From the NCBI GenBank assembly GCA_023230855.1, contig JALNWQ010000009.1, positions 132,285-196,284 of the forward strand: a DNA stretch of 64,000 nucleotides, in the 5' to 3' direction. Shown here in pieces: positions 42,188 to 50,870 of this stretch. Each line of letters starts with the position of its first letter. Position 1 is the first letter of the stretch. A program made the translations under genes and the position numbers. The notes under the pieces are model-generated. The model saw only the letters and a list, made by a program, of their open reading frames with translations. It made no database searches and was not told the DNA's origin. This DNA comes from Solirubrobacteraceae bacterium. Lineage in GTDB: Bacteria > Actinomycetota > Thermoleophilia > Solirubrobacterales > Solirubrobacteraceae.

Positions 42188-43732
42188 ATGGCCTCCACCC
42201 CCACCGCCGCCGTTCCCGACGTCATCGCCGTGATCGGTGCGGGGACGATGGGCGCGGGGATCGCGCAGCTCGCCGCCCAGGCCGGCGCGCGCACGTTGTT
42301 GCACGACCCGGTGCCCGAGGCCCTGGAGCGCGGGGTCGCCGGGATCGGCAAGGTCCTCGACCGCCTGGCCGCCAAGGGCAAGATCACCGCCGAGGACGCC
42401 GCCGCGATCCGCGGCCGGATCGAGCCGGCCGCGACGCTCACCGACCTCGCCGGCGCCGGCATGGTCATCGAGGCGGCCCCGGAGCGGCTGCAGATCAAGC
42501 TCGACCTCTTCAACGAGCTGGCCGGGATCCTCGACGACGACGCGATCCTCGCGACGAACACGTCGTCGCTGTCGGTCACCGAGATCGCGGCGTCCACCCC
42601 CAACGCGTCCCGGGTCGTCGGGCTGCACTTCTTCAACCCCGCCCCCGTCATGCGGCTCGTCGAGGTCGTCGCCGGCGAGCACACCTCCGACCGCGCGGTG
42701 GCGATCGCCCGCGCCGTCGGCGAGGCGATGGGCAAGCACGTCGTCGACGCCGCAGACGTCGCCGGGTTCCTCGTCAACCGCGTCAACCGCCCCTACTCCC
42801 TCGAAGCGCTCAAGCTCCTCCAAGAACAGATCGCCACCGTCGAGCAGATCGACCGCATCTGCCGCCAAGCCGCCCGGTTCCGCATGGGCCCCTTCGAGCT
42901 CATGGACCTCATCGGCATCGAGACCAACCACGCCGTCGCCGAGAGCTTCCACCGCCAGAGCTACGGCGAGCCGCGCTACCAGCCCTCGCCGCTCGCCGCC
43001 CGCAAGATCGCAGCCGGCACCCTGGGCCGCAAGACCGGGTCCGGCTGGTACGCCTACGCCGAGGGCGCCGCGCACCGGCCCGACGACGTCGACCCGCCCG
43101 CCACCGGCGGGGGCAACGACCGCACCATCGCGATCGTCGGCGACCTGCCCGTCGCCGCCGAGCTGCGCACCGCCGCCGGCGACGCCGGGTTCACCGTCGG
43201 CGACGACGACGCGTGGCTCGTGCTCGACCTGCGCACCGACGACGACGCGCCCCTCCCCGCCGGGCCGCGCGCCGTGTCGCTGCACCGCGGCTCGCTCCAC
43301 GCCATCGCGCCGACCGCGGCCGGGTTCCACGCGCTCGCGCCCCTCGCCGCCGCCCAACTGATCGAGACGACGACCACCGCGACCACCGACCCCGACGCGA
43401 TCGAGCGGCTGACGGCGTTCATCGCCGCGATCGGCCGCCACCCCGAGCCGGTCGCCGACGCGCCGGGCCTCGTCGCCGGACGGATCGTCGCCCAGCTCAT
43501 CAACGAGGCGGCGTTCCTCATCGGAGAGGGCAACGGCACGCCGGAGGACGTCGACGCCGGCCTGCGGCTGGGCGTCAACCACCCGCAGGGCCCGGTCGCC
43601 TGGGCCGACCGCCTGGGCGTCGCCCACGTCGTCGCGATCCTCGACGCGCTGCACCGCGAGCTCGGCGAGCCCCGCTACCGCGTCGCCCCGCTCCTCCGCC
43701 GACGGCTCGCCGTCGGCGGCGGGCTCGCGTAG
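42188..43732 (+). CDS. 3-hydroxyacyl-CoA dehydrogenase (PaaH-like length)
   Basis: 514 residues from ATG 42188. NAD-binding VIAVIGAGTMGAGIAQLAAQAG, then VGLHFFNPAPVMRLVEVV and the dimer domain DVAGFLVNRVNRPYSLEAL. A second, more divergent 3HCDH repeat fills the C-terminal 200 residues, as in the long PaaH-type 3-hydroxyadipyl-CoA dehydrogenases (about 500 residues) rather than the short 285-residue type. It makes 3-ketoacyl-CoA for the thiolase at 37298. A dicarboxylyl-CoA substrate is possible. Confidence 0.9.
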   Translation: MASTPTAAVPDVIAVIGAGTMGAGIAQLAAQAGARTLLHDPVPEALERGVAGIGKVLDRLAAKGKITAEDAAAIRGRIEPAATLTDLAGAGMVIEAAPERLQIKLDLFNELAGILDDDAILATNTSSLSVTEIAASTPNASRVVGLHFFNPAPVMRLVEVVAGEHTSDRAVAIARAVGEAMGKHVVDAADVAGFLVNRVNRPYSLEALKLLQEQIATVEQIDRICRQAARFRMGPFELMDLIGIETNHAVAESFHRQSYGEPRYQPSPLAARKIAAGTLGRKTGSGWYAYAEGAAHRPDDVDPPATGGGNDRTIAIVGDLPVAAELRTAAGDAGFTVGDDDAWLVLDLRTDDDAPLPAGPRAVSLHRGSLHAIAPTAAGFHALAPLAAAQLIETTTTATTDPDAIERLTAFIAAIGRHPEPVADAPGLVAGRIVAQLINEAAFLIGEGNGTPEDVDAGLRLGVNHPQGPVAWADRLGVAHVVAILDALHRELGEPRYRVAPLLRRRLAVGGGLA

Positions 43733-43800
43733 TCCGCCAGGCCGGACCCGGCCGGCGGGCCCACCACCGGGCCGGCGCCGGGAGCCCGGGCCGAGGCCGA

Positions 43801-43830
43801 CCGCACGAGGCGGGGCCCGGCCTCGTGCGG
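43801..43830. terminator. Bidirectional hairpin between convergent genes
   Basis: A perfect 11-bp stem, CCGCACGAGGC and GCCTCGTGCGG, with an 8-base loop lies between the 3-hydroxyacyl-CoA dehydrogenase stop and the YoeB stop. No U-tract is present. Its placement between convergent genes fits a shared terminator. Confidence 0.6.
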
Positions 43831-43833
43831 CCC

Positions 43834-44094
43834 TCATCGCGCGTAGTGGTACCGGGCCTGAAGGATCACCAGATCGTCGTCACGCACCTGGTAGACGAGG
43901 CGGTGCTCCTCGGTGATCCGTCGCGACCACGCGCCGCTGATCCCGTACTTCAACGGCTCCGGCTTGCCGATGCCGTCGGTCGGGTCGCGCAACGCGTCGT
44001 CGATCAGGCGGTTGATCCGCTTGACGATCGCGCGATCGACGCGTTGCCAATGCCCGTAGTCCTCCCACCCCTGCGGGGTGAAGACGAGCCTCAC
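43834..44094 (-). CDS. Txe/YoeB-family mRNA interferase toxin
   Basis: 86 residues. The family core is intact: KRINRLIDDALRDPTDGIGK, the catalytic region RITEEHRLVYQV and the C-terminal ARYHYAR with the conserved His-Tyr. YoeB toxins cut mRNA on the ribosome. Its ATG overlaps the antitoxin stop by 4 bp (ATGA). Confidence 0.92.
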   Translation of the reverse strand: MRLVFTPQGWEDYGHWQRVDRAIVKRINRLIDDALRDPTDGIGKPEPLKYGISGAWSRRITEEHRLVYQVRDDDLVILQARYHYAR

Positions 44095-44339
44095 CCGCGA
44101 TCGAGTGGCCGCTCGACCGTGTCGCCGCGCTCGGCGGCGTCGGCGGCGTCGAGCAACCGCCGCGCGTTGGCCGGCGACCGGAAGAGGTAGGCCGTCTCCT
44201 CCCAGGCGGCGTAGTCGTCGGCCGACATCAGCACGGCGTTGCCGCGCTTGGACGTGATCTCGATCGGCGCCCGATCGTCGTTGACCTGCTCGATCAGCGG
44301 AAACAGCGTCCGCCGTGCCTCGCTGGCGGTGATCGCCAT
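44091..44339 (-). CDS. YefM/Phd-family antitoxin
   Basis: 82 residues (second of two adjacent ATGs, with GGGAGG 5 bp upstream). The Phd/YefM fold is clear: ITASEARRTLFPLIEQVN, then IEITSKRGNAVLMSADDYAAW and a toxin-binding tail. It neutralises the YoeB-type toxin downstream and should repress its own promoter at the palindrome 44353-44374. Confidence 0.92.
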   Translation of the reverse strand: MAITASEARRTLFPLIEQVNDDRAPIEITSKRGNAVLMSADDYAAWEETAYLFRSPANARRLLDAADAAERGDTVERPLDRG

Positions 44340-44352
44340 CATGACCTCCCTG

Positions 44353-44374
44353 GTGGTACCAGATACCGTACCAC
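44353..44374. promoter_or_regulatory. Autoregulatory operator of the YefM-YoeB pair
   Basis: GTGGTAC and GTACCAC arms (perfect, 7 bp) flank CAGATACC, which itself contains a GATACC half. It lies 13 bp before the antitoxin start, where YefM-family proteins normally bind. Confidence 0.6.
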
Positions 44375-44391
44375 GACTCGACCTCGACCCG

Positions 44392-47340
44392 TCAGTCCTG
44401 CGCGACGAACGCGCGCCGTCGGCCGTCCCACGCCCACGCGGCGAGGAACGCGGGCGGGTCCTCGCGCAGCGCCCGGGTGTCGGGGCGGTACCACGACGTC
44501 ACCGGCAGCCGCTCCACGACCCGCACGACGTCGGGCCGCCCCGTGGACGGCCGACCGGCGAACGCCGCGTCCAGGTCGTCCGCCGTCAGCTCCTGCCCGG
44601 AGCGCAGCTGGACGACGGCGACGAGCCGGGGCGGACGACCGCGACGCACGCGGCCGGTGGCGGTGAGCTCCCGCTCCGAGTGCACCGCCGCCCCATCCAC
44701 GGCGGACAGCGCCTCGAGCGTGTCGCGCACCTCCAACGGCGACCGGGGGCCGTCCTTGCCCGGCACGAGCATCCGCGCCTGGTCGACCATCCAGAACTCG
44801 CCGGACGCGTCGCGCCGCACGAGGTCGCCGGTGACCATCCACGCGTCGTCGGGGGCGAAGACGCCGCGCAACGCCCTCACCGCTCCGGTGACGACGAGCG
44901 CCCGGTCGGCCTCCGCCAGCAGCATCCCCGTCTCGCCCGGGACGGCGGCGATCGCCATCCCGCGGTCGTCGAGGACCGGCGCGTGCGCGTCGAGGTCCCA
45001 GCGGACGACGCGCATCCGGGCGCCCCCGGGCAACGGCCGACCGAGCGCGCCGACGTTGCGACCGCCGAGGTTGACGAGCACCCCGTGGGTGTCGGCGGCC
45101 GAGTAGAACTCGACGACCCGCGCGGGCGCGAACCGCTTGAGCACGCGACGCCACAGGTCCGGCGTCATCCCCGACCCGACGAACAACCGGATCGGATGGC
45201 GCTCCTCGCCGCGATGATGCGGGGCGTCGACGAGCTCGCGCAGCATCGTCCACGTGTACGTCACGACCGTCGCGCCGTAGCGACGAACCTCGGCCCAGAA
45301 CGTGTCGACGTCGAACGACGACGCCATCGCCAGCCGCGACCCGCCGGCGATCGCGCCCCCAAGGCCCACGAGCAGCCCCGACGGGTGCGACGGCGGGGTG
45401 AGGCAGTACACCGTGTCCTCGACGGTGAGCGACGCGGCCGACGCGGTCCCGAGCGCGCTGAGGAGCCAGCGGCCGTTCGTCACCCGGTTGACCCGCAGCG
45501 ACGAGCCGTCGCCGGTGAAGAGGATGAACGCGAGGTCCCGGGCCTGCCCGGGGTTGGGTCGGTACCAGGCGGGCGGGACGACGGTGGTCTCGTCGATCCG
45601 CTCCATGTCGATCACCCCGGCGGGCAGCTCGCGATCCCGCCCCCCACCGGACCCGAGGACCGCCACCGGCAGCCCGGTCGCGCGGGCCGGGTCGAGCAGG
45701 TCCGGCGCGCACACGATCCGGTCGACGCGGCCCAGCGACGCCTCGAGCGCGGTGTCGCCCTCGGGCCGCAGGAACACCGCCACCGCGCCCATCCGGTTGA
45801 GCGCGACGGTCGCCGCGATCGCGCTCGGCCGGGAGCGCATGAGCACCCCCACGTGCTCGCCACGCCGGATCCCCAGGCTCAGCATCCCGTACGTCACCGC
45901 GTCGAACCGGTACTTCGCCTCCGCCCGGGTGTGCACGCGGTCGTCGAAGAGGAACTGCGACCGCTCCGGGTCGCGGTCGGCCTGCTCGTCGAGCAGCAGC
46001 GCGAGCGAGCCGCGGGTGCCGGGCCGGACCTGCTGCAGCAACGACAGCCGCGGGAGCTGCTCGACCGCCTCCTCCCCCAGGCCACGCAGCCTCCGGGCGG
46101 TCCGGGCGGTGCCGGTCGCCAGCAACCGCGCTGCGTCGACCGTCGCCTCGACGAGCGACTGGCCACCGACCCCCAGGCCGAACGCGGCCGGATCGTCCTC
46201 CGGCCCGGCCGACAGGCTGCGCAGCACCGCCGGACGGATCCCCTCGCCGTCGGTCCAGTGGATCCACTCGGCGACGACCGGCCACACGTCGGCGTCGGCC
46301 CGCGCCCCGGCGACGAGCCCGACGTGGCCCGTGCCGACCGTGTGGCCCCACACCTGCGCCCCCGGCGCGGCGCGCGCGATCGGACGCACCGACGCCGCCG
46401 GGGCGATCGCGTCCGCGGCGCCGTCGACCGCGAGCACCGGCACCGTGAGGTCGTCCAGCCCGACCGGATCCCCGGCCACGGGGAGCGGTCCCGCGAGCAC
46501 CGCGTTCTGGGCGGCGAACGCCCGGCCCGCGGCGATGAGCGCCGGCCCGGGGAACGCGAACGACCGGTCCGCCTGCAGCAGGCGCCGGGACCCCTCGCGC
46601 GGCAACCGTCCGTCGCGGTCGCGCAGGCGGACGACGAAGTCGACCCGTCGCTGGGTCGTGCGGCCCGGGTCGACGAAGCGGAGGAACCGCCGGCCGGCCC
46701 AGCCCGGGATCCGGACGCCCACCTCGAGGAGCGCCGCGATCTCGGCGACGACGCTCGCCGGGGTGTCCTCGCCGGGCACGCCGAGCGCCTCGGACGGGTC
46801 GATCGGAGCGCCGAGCGTCACGACCGACGCGACCCCCTGCGACGAGCGGTGCGCCACCGCGAGGTAGGCGAGCAGCCCACCCTGGCTGTAGCCGACGACG
46901 TGCACGCTGCGACCGGCGACCGCGATGACGTCGTCGATCGCCGCCGACACCGCCTGGACCCGCCGACCCAGCATGCCGGGCACGTCGTGATGGTCGTCCC
47001 GCGGCGGGGCGAGCTCGACGACCCACGGGTCGACGCCCCGGTCGGCGAGGCGCTGCACCGCGGAGACGTCGCTCGTGAGGTCCCACACCTCGCCCGTGAG
47101 GACGAGCGGGGCGACGAGCAGCGCGGGCGCACCGGTCGGCGGGACGTCCGGGAAGTACCGGCGCAGCCGGTACTCGGCGCCCCGACCGACGACCGCGTAA
47201 GGCGCACGGTGGGCGGCGACCTCGGCCGTGCCGACCCGCGACAGGGCGAGGGCGTCGCGGGCGAGCGCCAGCGACCGCGCCGACCACGTTCCCGCGGCGG
47301 CCGCGGCGGACGGCATCCCGGGGCGGGGCAGGCTGCGCAT
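44392..47340 (-). CDS. PHA-synthase-like alpha/beta hydrolase fused to a degenerate AMP-binding (acyl-CoA synthetase-like) domain
   Basis: 982 residues from ATG 47338-47340. The first 400 residues resemble PHA synthases/depolymerases: LLVAPLVLTGEVWDLT, the elbow HVVGYSQGGLLAY (Ser where PHA synthases have Cys) and GTGHVGLVAG with the late His. From about residue 430 an acyl-CoA synthetase fold follows (RRGEHVGVLMRSRPSAIA, AWMVTGDLVRRDASGEFW). However, the ATP loop reads ILFTGDGSSLRVNRVTN instead of TSGTTGxPKG, and the C-terminal lysine region reads PVTSWYRPDTRALR without the GK. The adenylation half may be inactive or specialised. Divergent from the hydrolase at 47459. Confidence 0.8.
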   Translation of the reverse strand: MRSLPRPGMPSAAAAAGTWSARSLALARDALALSRVGTAEVAAHRAPYAVVGRGAEYRLRRYFPDVPPTGAPALLVAPLVLTGEVWDLTSDVSAVQRLADRGVDPWVVELAPPRDDHHDVPGMLGRRVQAVSAAIDDVIAVAGRSVHVVGYSQGGLLAYLAVAHRSSQGVASVVTLGAPIDPSEALGVPGEDTPASVVAEIAALLEVGVRIPGWAGRRFLRFVDPGRTTQRRVDFVVRLRDRDGRLPREGSRRLLQADRSFAFPGPALIAAGRAFAAQNAVLAGPLPVAGDPVGLDDLTVPVLAVDGAADAIAPAASVRPIARAAPGAQVWGHTVGTGHVGLVAGARADADVWPVVAEWIHWTDGEGIRPAVLRSLSAGPEDDPAAFGLGVGGQSLVEATVDAARLLATGTARTARRLRGLGEEAVEQLPRLSLLQQVRPGTRGSLALLLDEQADRDPERSQFLFDDRVHTRAEAKYRFDAVTYGMLSLGIRRGEHVGVLMRSRPSAIAATVALNRMGAVAVFLRPEGDTALEASLGRVDRIVCAPDLLDPARATGLPVAVLGSGGGRDRELPAGVIDMERIDETTVVPPAWYRPNPGQARDLAFILFTGDGSSLRVNRVTNGRWLLSALGTASAASLTVEDTVYCLTPPSHPSGLLVGLGGAIAGGSRLAMASSFDVDTFWAEVRRYGATVVTYTWTMLRELVDAPHHRGEERHPIRLFVGSGMTPDLWRRVLKRFAPARVVEFYSAADTHGVLVNLGGRNVGALGRPLPGGARMRVVRWDLDAHAPVLDDRGMAIAAVPGETGMLLAEADRALVVTGAVRALRGVFAPDDAWMVTGDLVRRDASGEFWMVDQARMLVPGKDGPRSPLEVRDTLEALSAVDGAAVHSERELTATGRVRRGRPPRLVAVVQLRSGQELTADDLDAAFAGRPSTGRPDVVRVVERLPVTSWYRPDTRALREDPPAFLAAWAWDGRRRAFVAQD

Positions 47341-47458
47341 CGACCGGACTGTACCGGGGGTCCGGGGCGCGGTACGGCGCGCCGCGAGGTCGCCGCGCGA
47401 CGGACGGGACGTCCGCCGACGGACGGACGGCAGGCCGCCGGGGCGTACCATGCCGTTG

Positions 47459-48367
47459 ATGGCACGGACCGAGCCCCTCGCGGACCGCGAAGCCACCGAC
47501 CCCGCCGACCCCGTGCGCGAGCGTCGGACGTCGGTCTTCGGCTACGAGACGCGCGAGCTCTCCGTCGACGGGCGCGGCCCGGCGGTGGTGATGATCCACG
47601 GGTACGGGGACTCGGCCGACACGTGGCGACCACTCATGCGCCGGTTCGCCGCCGCGGGCCGGGCCGCGGTGGCGATCGACCTGCCGGGGTTCGGCCGGGC
47701 GTCGCGGTTGAAGCGCGGCGCGCTGCTGCCGCAGTGGGACGACTTCTGCGGCGCGGTGGTCGAGGCCACGGCGAAGCGCACCGGCGGGGACGTCGTCGTG
47801 GCGGGCAACTCGCTCGGCGGCCTGCTGACGCTGCGGCTCGCGCAGCGTCAGGACCTGCCGATCGCGGGGATCATGCCGTTGGCCCCGGCCGGGGTGCAGG
47901 TGCCGCCGTGGAGCGCGCTGTTGCAGCACGACCCCGCGATCCACCGGGTGCTGGCGATGCCGGTGCCGCTGCCGCGCCGGATGGTCGCCGGTGGGGTGAG
48001 CCAGGTGTTCCGGCGGGTCGCGTTCGCCGAGCCCGCCGCCGCCGATCCGCAGATGATCGAGGGGTTCACCCAGCACCTCAGCACCCGCGGGTCGTTGACG
48101 CGGCTGCTGGACATCGGCCGCGCGCTCGTCGCGGAGATCCTCCCGGGCGGCCAGCCCCCGATCGCCCCGGAGCGGATCACCTGCCCGACGCTGCTCGTGT
48201 GGGGCACGAAGGACCGCCTGCTCGCCCCCGAGGGCGCCGCCGTCCTCGGCGAGGCCCTGCAGCACGGCCGGACGGTGATGCTCGAGGGCTGTGGCCACTG
48301 CCCACAGCTCGAGGCCACCGACCGGGTGATGGAGCTCGCCGAGGAGTTCCTCGACGGGCTGGGTTGA
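47459..48367 (+). CDS. Alpha/beta hydrolase
   Basis: 302 residues (an in-frame ATG lies three codons upstream). VVMIHGYGDSADTW supplies the oxyanion region, VVVAGNSLGGLLTLRL the nucleophile elbow (GNSLGG), VWGTKDRLLAPEG the acid and EGCGHCPQLEA the His. No signal peptide. Length and motifs suit an intracellular esterase or C-C hydrolase (MhpC/HsaD-like). Divergent from the PHA-synthase-like fusion; about 110 bp between them. Confidence 0.88.
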   Translation: MARTEPLADREATDPADPVRERRTSVFGYETRELSVDGRGPAVVMIHGYGDSADTWRPLMRRFAAAGRAAVAIDLPGFGRASRLKRGALLPQWDDFCGAVVEATAKRTGGDVVVAGNSLGGLLTLRLAQRQDLPIAGIMPLAPAGVQVPPWSALLQHDPAIHRVLAMPVPLPRRMVAGGVSQVFRRVAFAEPAAADPQMIEGFTQHLSTRGSLTRLLDIGRALVAEILPGGQPPIAPERITCPTLLVWGTKDRLLAPEGAAVLGEALQHGRTVMLEGCGHCPQLEATDRVMELAEEFLDGLG

Positions 48368-48464
48368 TCGGGCGTCGCACAGGGTGACCGCGTCACCACC
48401 ATCACCGACATGTCGTGCGCGCCGATGGGTTGGTCCGCCTCCACCCCTATGATGGTTGGGCGAC

Positions 48465-49091
48465 ATGAGCACGCCGCCCCGCACCACCCAGAGCCCGCGT
48501 GCGCTGGGCGACGACCAGGCCCGCCGCCTGTTGCGGTCCGGGCTGGAGCGCGCGCTCGAGCATGAGTCCGCGACCCAGGTGAGCATCGACCGGCTCACGC
48601 AGGAGGCCGGGGTCGCGCGGTCCACGTTCTACGTGTACTTCGAGGACAAGGGCGACTTCGTCAGCACCCTCGCGGCCGAGGCCCACGCCGAGGTCATCGG
48701 GTCGGCCGACTACTGGATGGGGCTGTCGGCCCCGATCACGAAGGACGACGTCCGCGAGGCCGTCGAGCGGATGGTCGACGCGTTCCGCACGCACTACGCG
48801 GCGTTCGTCGCGGTGCAGGAGCTCGCCGCCGCCGACGCGCGCGTGCGAGAGCGGGCCGCGGCGTTCCTCGACGACGCGAGCACGACGATGACGGCGCACA
48901 TCACCCGGGGCCTCGCCGAGGGGTTCGTCCGGCCCGGCGTCGACGCCGGCCGGGTCGCGCTGTGGCTCACGCTGCTCCTGGAGCGCGGGCTCCACACGCT
49001 CATCCTCCCCGCCGACGCCGACGAGACCGACGACTACGTCGCCGCGCTCGTCGACATCGTGTGGAAGTCGATCTACGCGGGCGCCGCATGA
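48465..49091 (+). CDS. TetR/AcrR-family transcriptional regulator
   Basis: 208 residues. Helix-turn-helix VSIDRLTQEAGVARSTFYVYF (about 42-62). The C-terminal domain resembles that of the next gene, with IVWKSIYAG at the end matching IVWSTLYVL, so the two are tandem paralogues. Its stop overlaps the next ATG by 4 bp. The upstream 97 bp holds no strong palindrome; the target may be the hydrolase at 47459 or elsewhere. Confidence 0.88.
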   Translation: MSTPPRTTQSPRALGDDQARRLLRSGLERALEHESATQVSIDRLTQEAGVARSTFYVYFEDKGDFVSTLAAEAHAEVIGSADYWMGLSAPITKDDVREAVERMVDAFRTHYAAFVAVQELAAADARVRERAAAFLDDASTTMTAHITRGLAEGFVRPGVDAGRVALWLTLLLERGLHTLILPADADETDDYVAALVDIVWKSIYAGAA

Positions 49092-49735
49092 GCTCCCGGG
49101 AGCAGATCCGGTCGGGCGCGCGTCGCGAGACGCGGCGCCGCGAGATCGCCGCCCGGCTCGAGCAGGCCGTCCGCGAGCTCATCGCCGCCGGCGAGCCGTA
49201 CGCGACCCTGAGCGTCGAGCGGATGATGCGCCAGGCACGGCTGTCGCGCTCGACGTTCTACGCCTACTTCGCCGACAAGAGCGCGCTACTGCGGTACTGG
49301 GGCGCCCAGGTCCACGGCGAGGTCCGCGAGACCGCCGGCGGCGCCTGGTGGCTCATCGGCCCCGGGGTCACCCGCGACGACGTCCGGCGGGCCCTGACCG
49401 AGAGCGTCACGATCTACGTCCCGCACTCGCCGCTCATGGCGATCGTGTCGCAGGCCGCCGCCTACGACGCCGACCTGCGCGAGCAGCTCGACGCCGAGAT
49501 GATCGACCACATCGCCCAGCTCGAGGCCCACATCCGGTCCGGGCAGGAGGGCGGATGGATCGACCCGACCCTCCTCCCCGCCCCGACCGCCGGGTGGCTC
49601 ATCCGGATGGCCGAGCGCGTGAGCGACACGGTGCTCGTCGACGTGCCGCCGGGCGCCGAGATGGACGCCCAGATCGACGCGTTCACCGAGATCGTGTGGA
49701 GCACGCTCTACGTCCTGCCGGACGACGCCGCCTGA
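49088..49735 (+). CDS. TetR/AcrR-family transcriptional regulator, tandem paralogue
   Basis: 215 residues. Helix-turn-helix LSVERMMRQARLSRSTFYAYF (about 42-62), followed by DKSALLRYWGAQVHGEV in the place of the upstream paralogue's DKGDFVSTLAAEAHAEV. It is translationally coupled to the previous regulator (ATGA), so the pair may form a heterodimer. Such coupling of two TetR proteins is less common than single copies. Confidence 0.88.
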   Translation: MSSREQIRSGARRETRRREIAARLEQAVRELIAAGEPYATLSVERMMRQARLSRSTFYAYFADKSALLRYWGAQVHGEVRETAGGAWWLIGPGVTRDDVRRALTESVTIYVPHSPLMAIVSQAAAYDADLREQLDAEMIDHIAQLEAHIRSGQEGGWIDPTLLPAPTAGWLIRMAERVSDTVLVDVPPGAEMDAQIDAFTEIVWSTLYVLPDDAA

Positions 49736-49826
49736 CCGTCGCGCCCACGCGCACGGACCGTCCGCGCCGGCGCACGGCCGCGCCCGGGCTCGGCGGTCGG
49801 CGGGGCGCCCCGCCGACCGGGAGCGG

Positions 49827-50870
49827 TCACCGCGTGGTGGCGAAGTGCTGGGCCTGCTCGTCGGCGACCGGGCCCAGCTCGTCCGGCAGGTCGCCCGCCG
49901 GCCACGCCTGCCACGGGTGCTCTCCCCGCGCCTTGCGGCGGCGGTACGTCAGTCGGCCGTGCGCGTTCATCGCGTACCACGCGGCGTACGTCGACGGGGT
50001 GACGAGCGGGATCCAGAACCGGTTCGCGAGCGGGTCGAGCGGCGCGACCGCGCCGGGCGTCACCTCGGCGCCGACGTGGCCCTCGCCGTCCTCGAGCGTC
50101 ATCCGCGCGAGGATCGTCCCGTCCGGGGCGCAGATCTGGGTCTCGCCGAGCATCTCGGTGCGCCACGGCACCCGGCGCGCCAGCGGCGTCTGCGACTCGA
50201 CCGGCCCGACGTGCGCGGCGTGCGCGACCGGGGCCCCCACCAACCGCGCCACCTGACGCGGCAGCTCGCGCTGGGCCTGACGCCACAGGCCGTGCTCGCG
50301 CGTCGTCCAACGCCGCAGGGGGCCGCCCCAGTTCAAGGGGAACGACGGCCAGCACATGCCGCCGAGGACGAGGTCCACCCCGCGCAGCCGGCGCGACGTG
50401 CGGTACCGCATCCACTCCCAGCCCGAGCAGACGCCGACGTCGAGGCCCAGGCCGGCCAGGTGCGTGCGGCCCTCGTCGTCGCCCCCGACGTAGTAGTGGT
50501 GCTCCCAGGCGCTGGGGATGTCCTTGTCGTGCAGGTGCGCCCGGCCGTCGGGCTCCGCCAGGACGTACGTGCCGTACGTGTCGCCACCGCGCCGGGCGAG
50601 GAACCCGCCGCCGACGACGCAGTCGAGCTCGCGCGACAGGCGGGTGAGGAGCTGGAACGGCGCCCCGTCCACCGGTCGGGCGACCCCGTCGAGCCGCTCG
50701 TGGAAGACGTTGGGCGACGTCATCGCCTCGGGCACGACGATGACCTGCGGATCGTGCTCGCGGTGGGCGTCGCGGATGAGGTCCTCGATCCGGGCGAGGT
50801 TGCGCTCGACGGCGCCGAGCTCGAGGTGGGCCTGGACGGCGGCGATGCGGAGCGGCTTGCGGGGGCTCAT
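49827..50870 (-). CDS. Carbon-nitrogen hydrolase (nitrilase superfamily)
   Basis: 347 residues. The catalytic triad is visible: Glu in VIVVPEAMTSP, Lys in HLHDKDIPSAWEHHYYVGG and Cys in DVGVCSGWEWMRY. It hydrolyses an amide, carbamoyl or nitrile-type C-N bond. Compared with the paralogue at 60494 it has about 40 extra C-terminal residues. Its start overlaps the flavoprotein gene by 4 bp, so both likely act on one pathway. Confidence 0.9.
   Translation of the reverse strand: MSPRKPLRIAAVQAHLELGAVERNLARIEDLIRDAHREHDPQVIVVPEAMTSPNVFHERLDGVARPVDGAPFQLLTRLSRELDCVVGGGFLARRGGDTYGTYVLAEPDGRAHLHDKDIPSAWEHHYYVGGDDEGRTHLAGLGLDVGVCSGWEWMRYRTSRRLRGVDLVLGGMCWPSFPLNWGGPLRRWTTREHGLWRQAQRELPRQVARLVGAPVAHAAHVGPVESQTPLARRVPWRTEMLGETQICAPDGTILARMTLEDGEGHVGAEVTPGAVAPLDPLANRFWIPLVTPSTYAAWYAMNAHGRLTYRRRKARGEHPWQAWPAGDLPDELGPVADEQAQHFATTR

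Noticed and set aside
44339..48625. Long open frames on both strands (about 1400 codons) over the fusion protein and hydrolase
   Set aside because: Shadows of the PHA-synthase-like fusion and the alpha/beta hydrolase; Arg/Gly/Ala-rich and without motifs.
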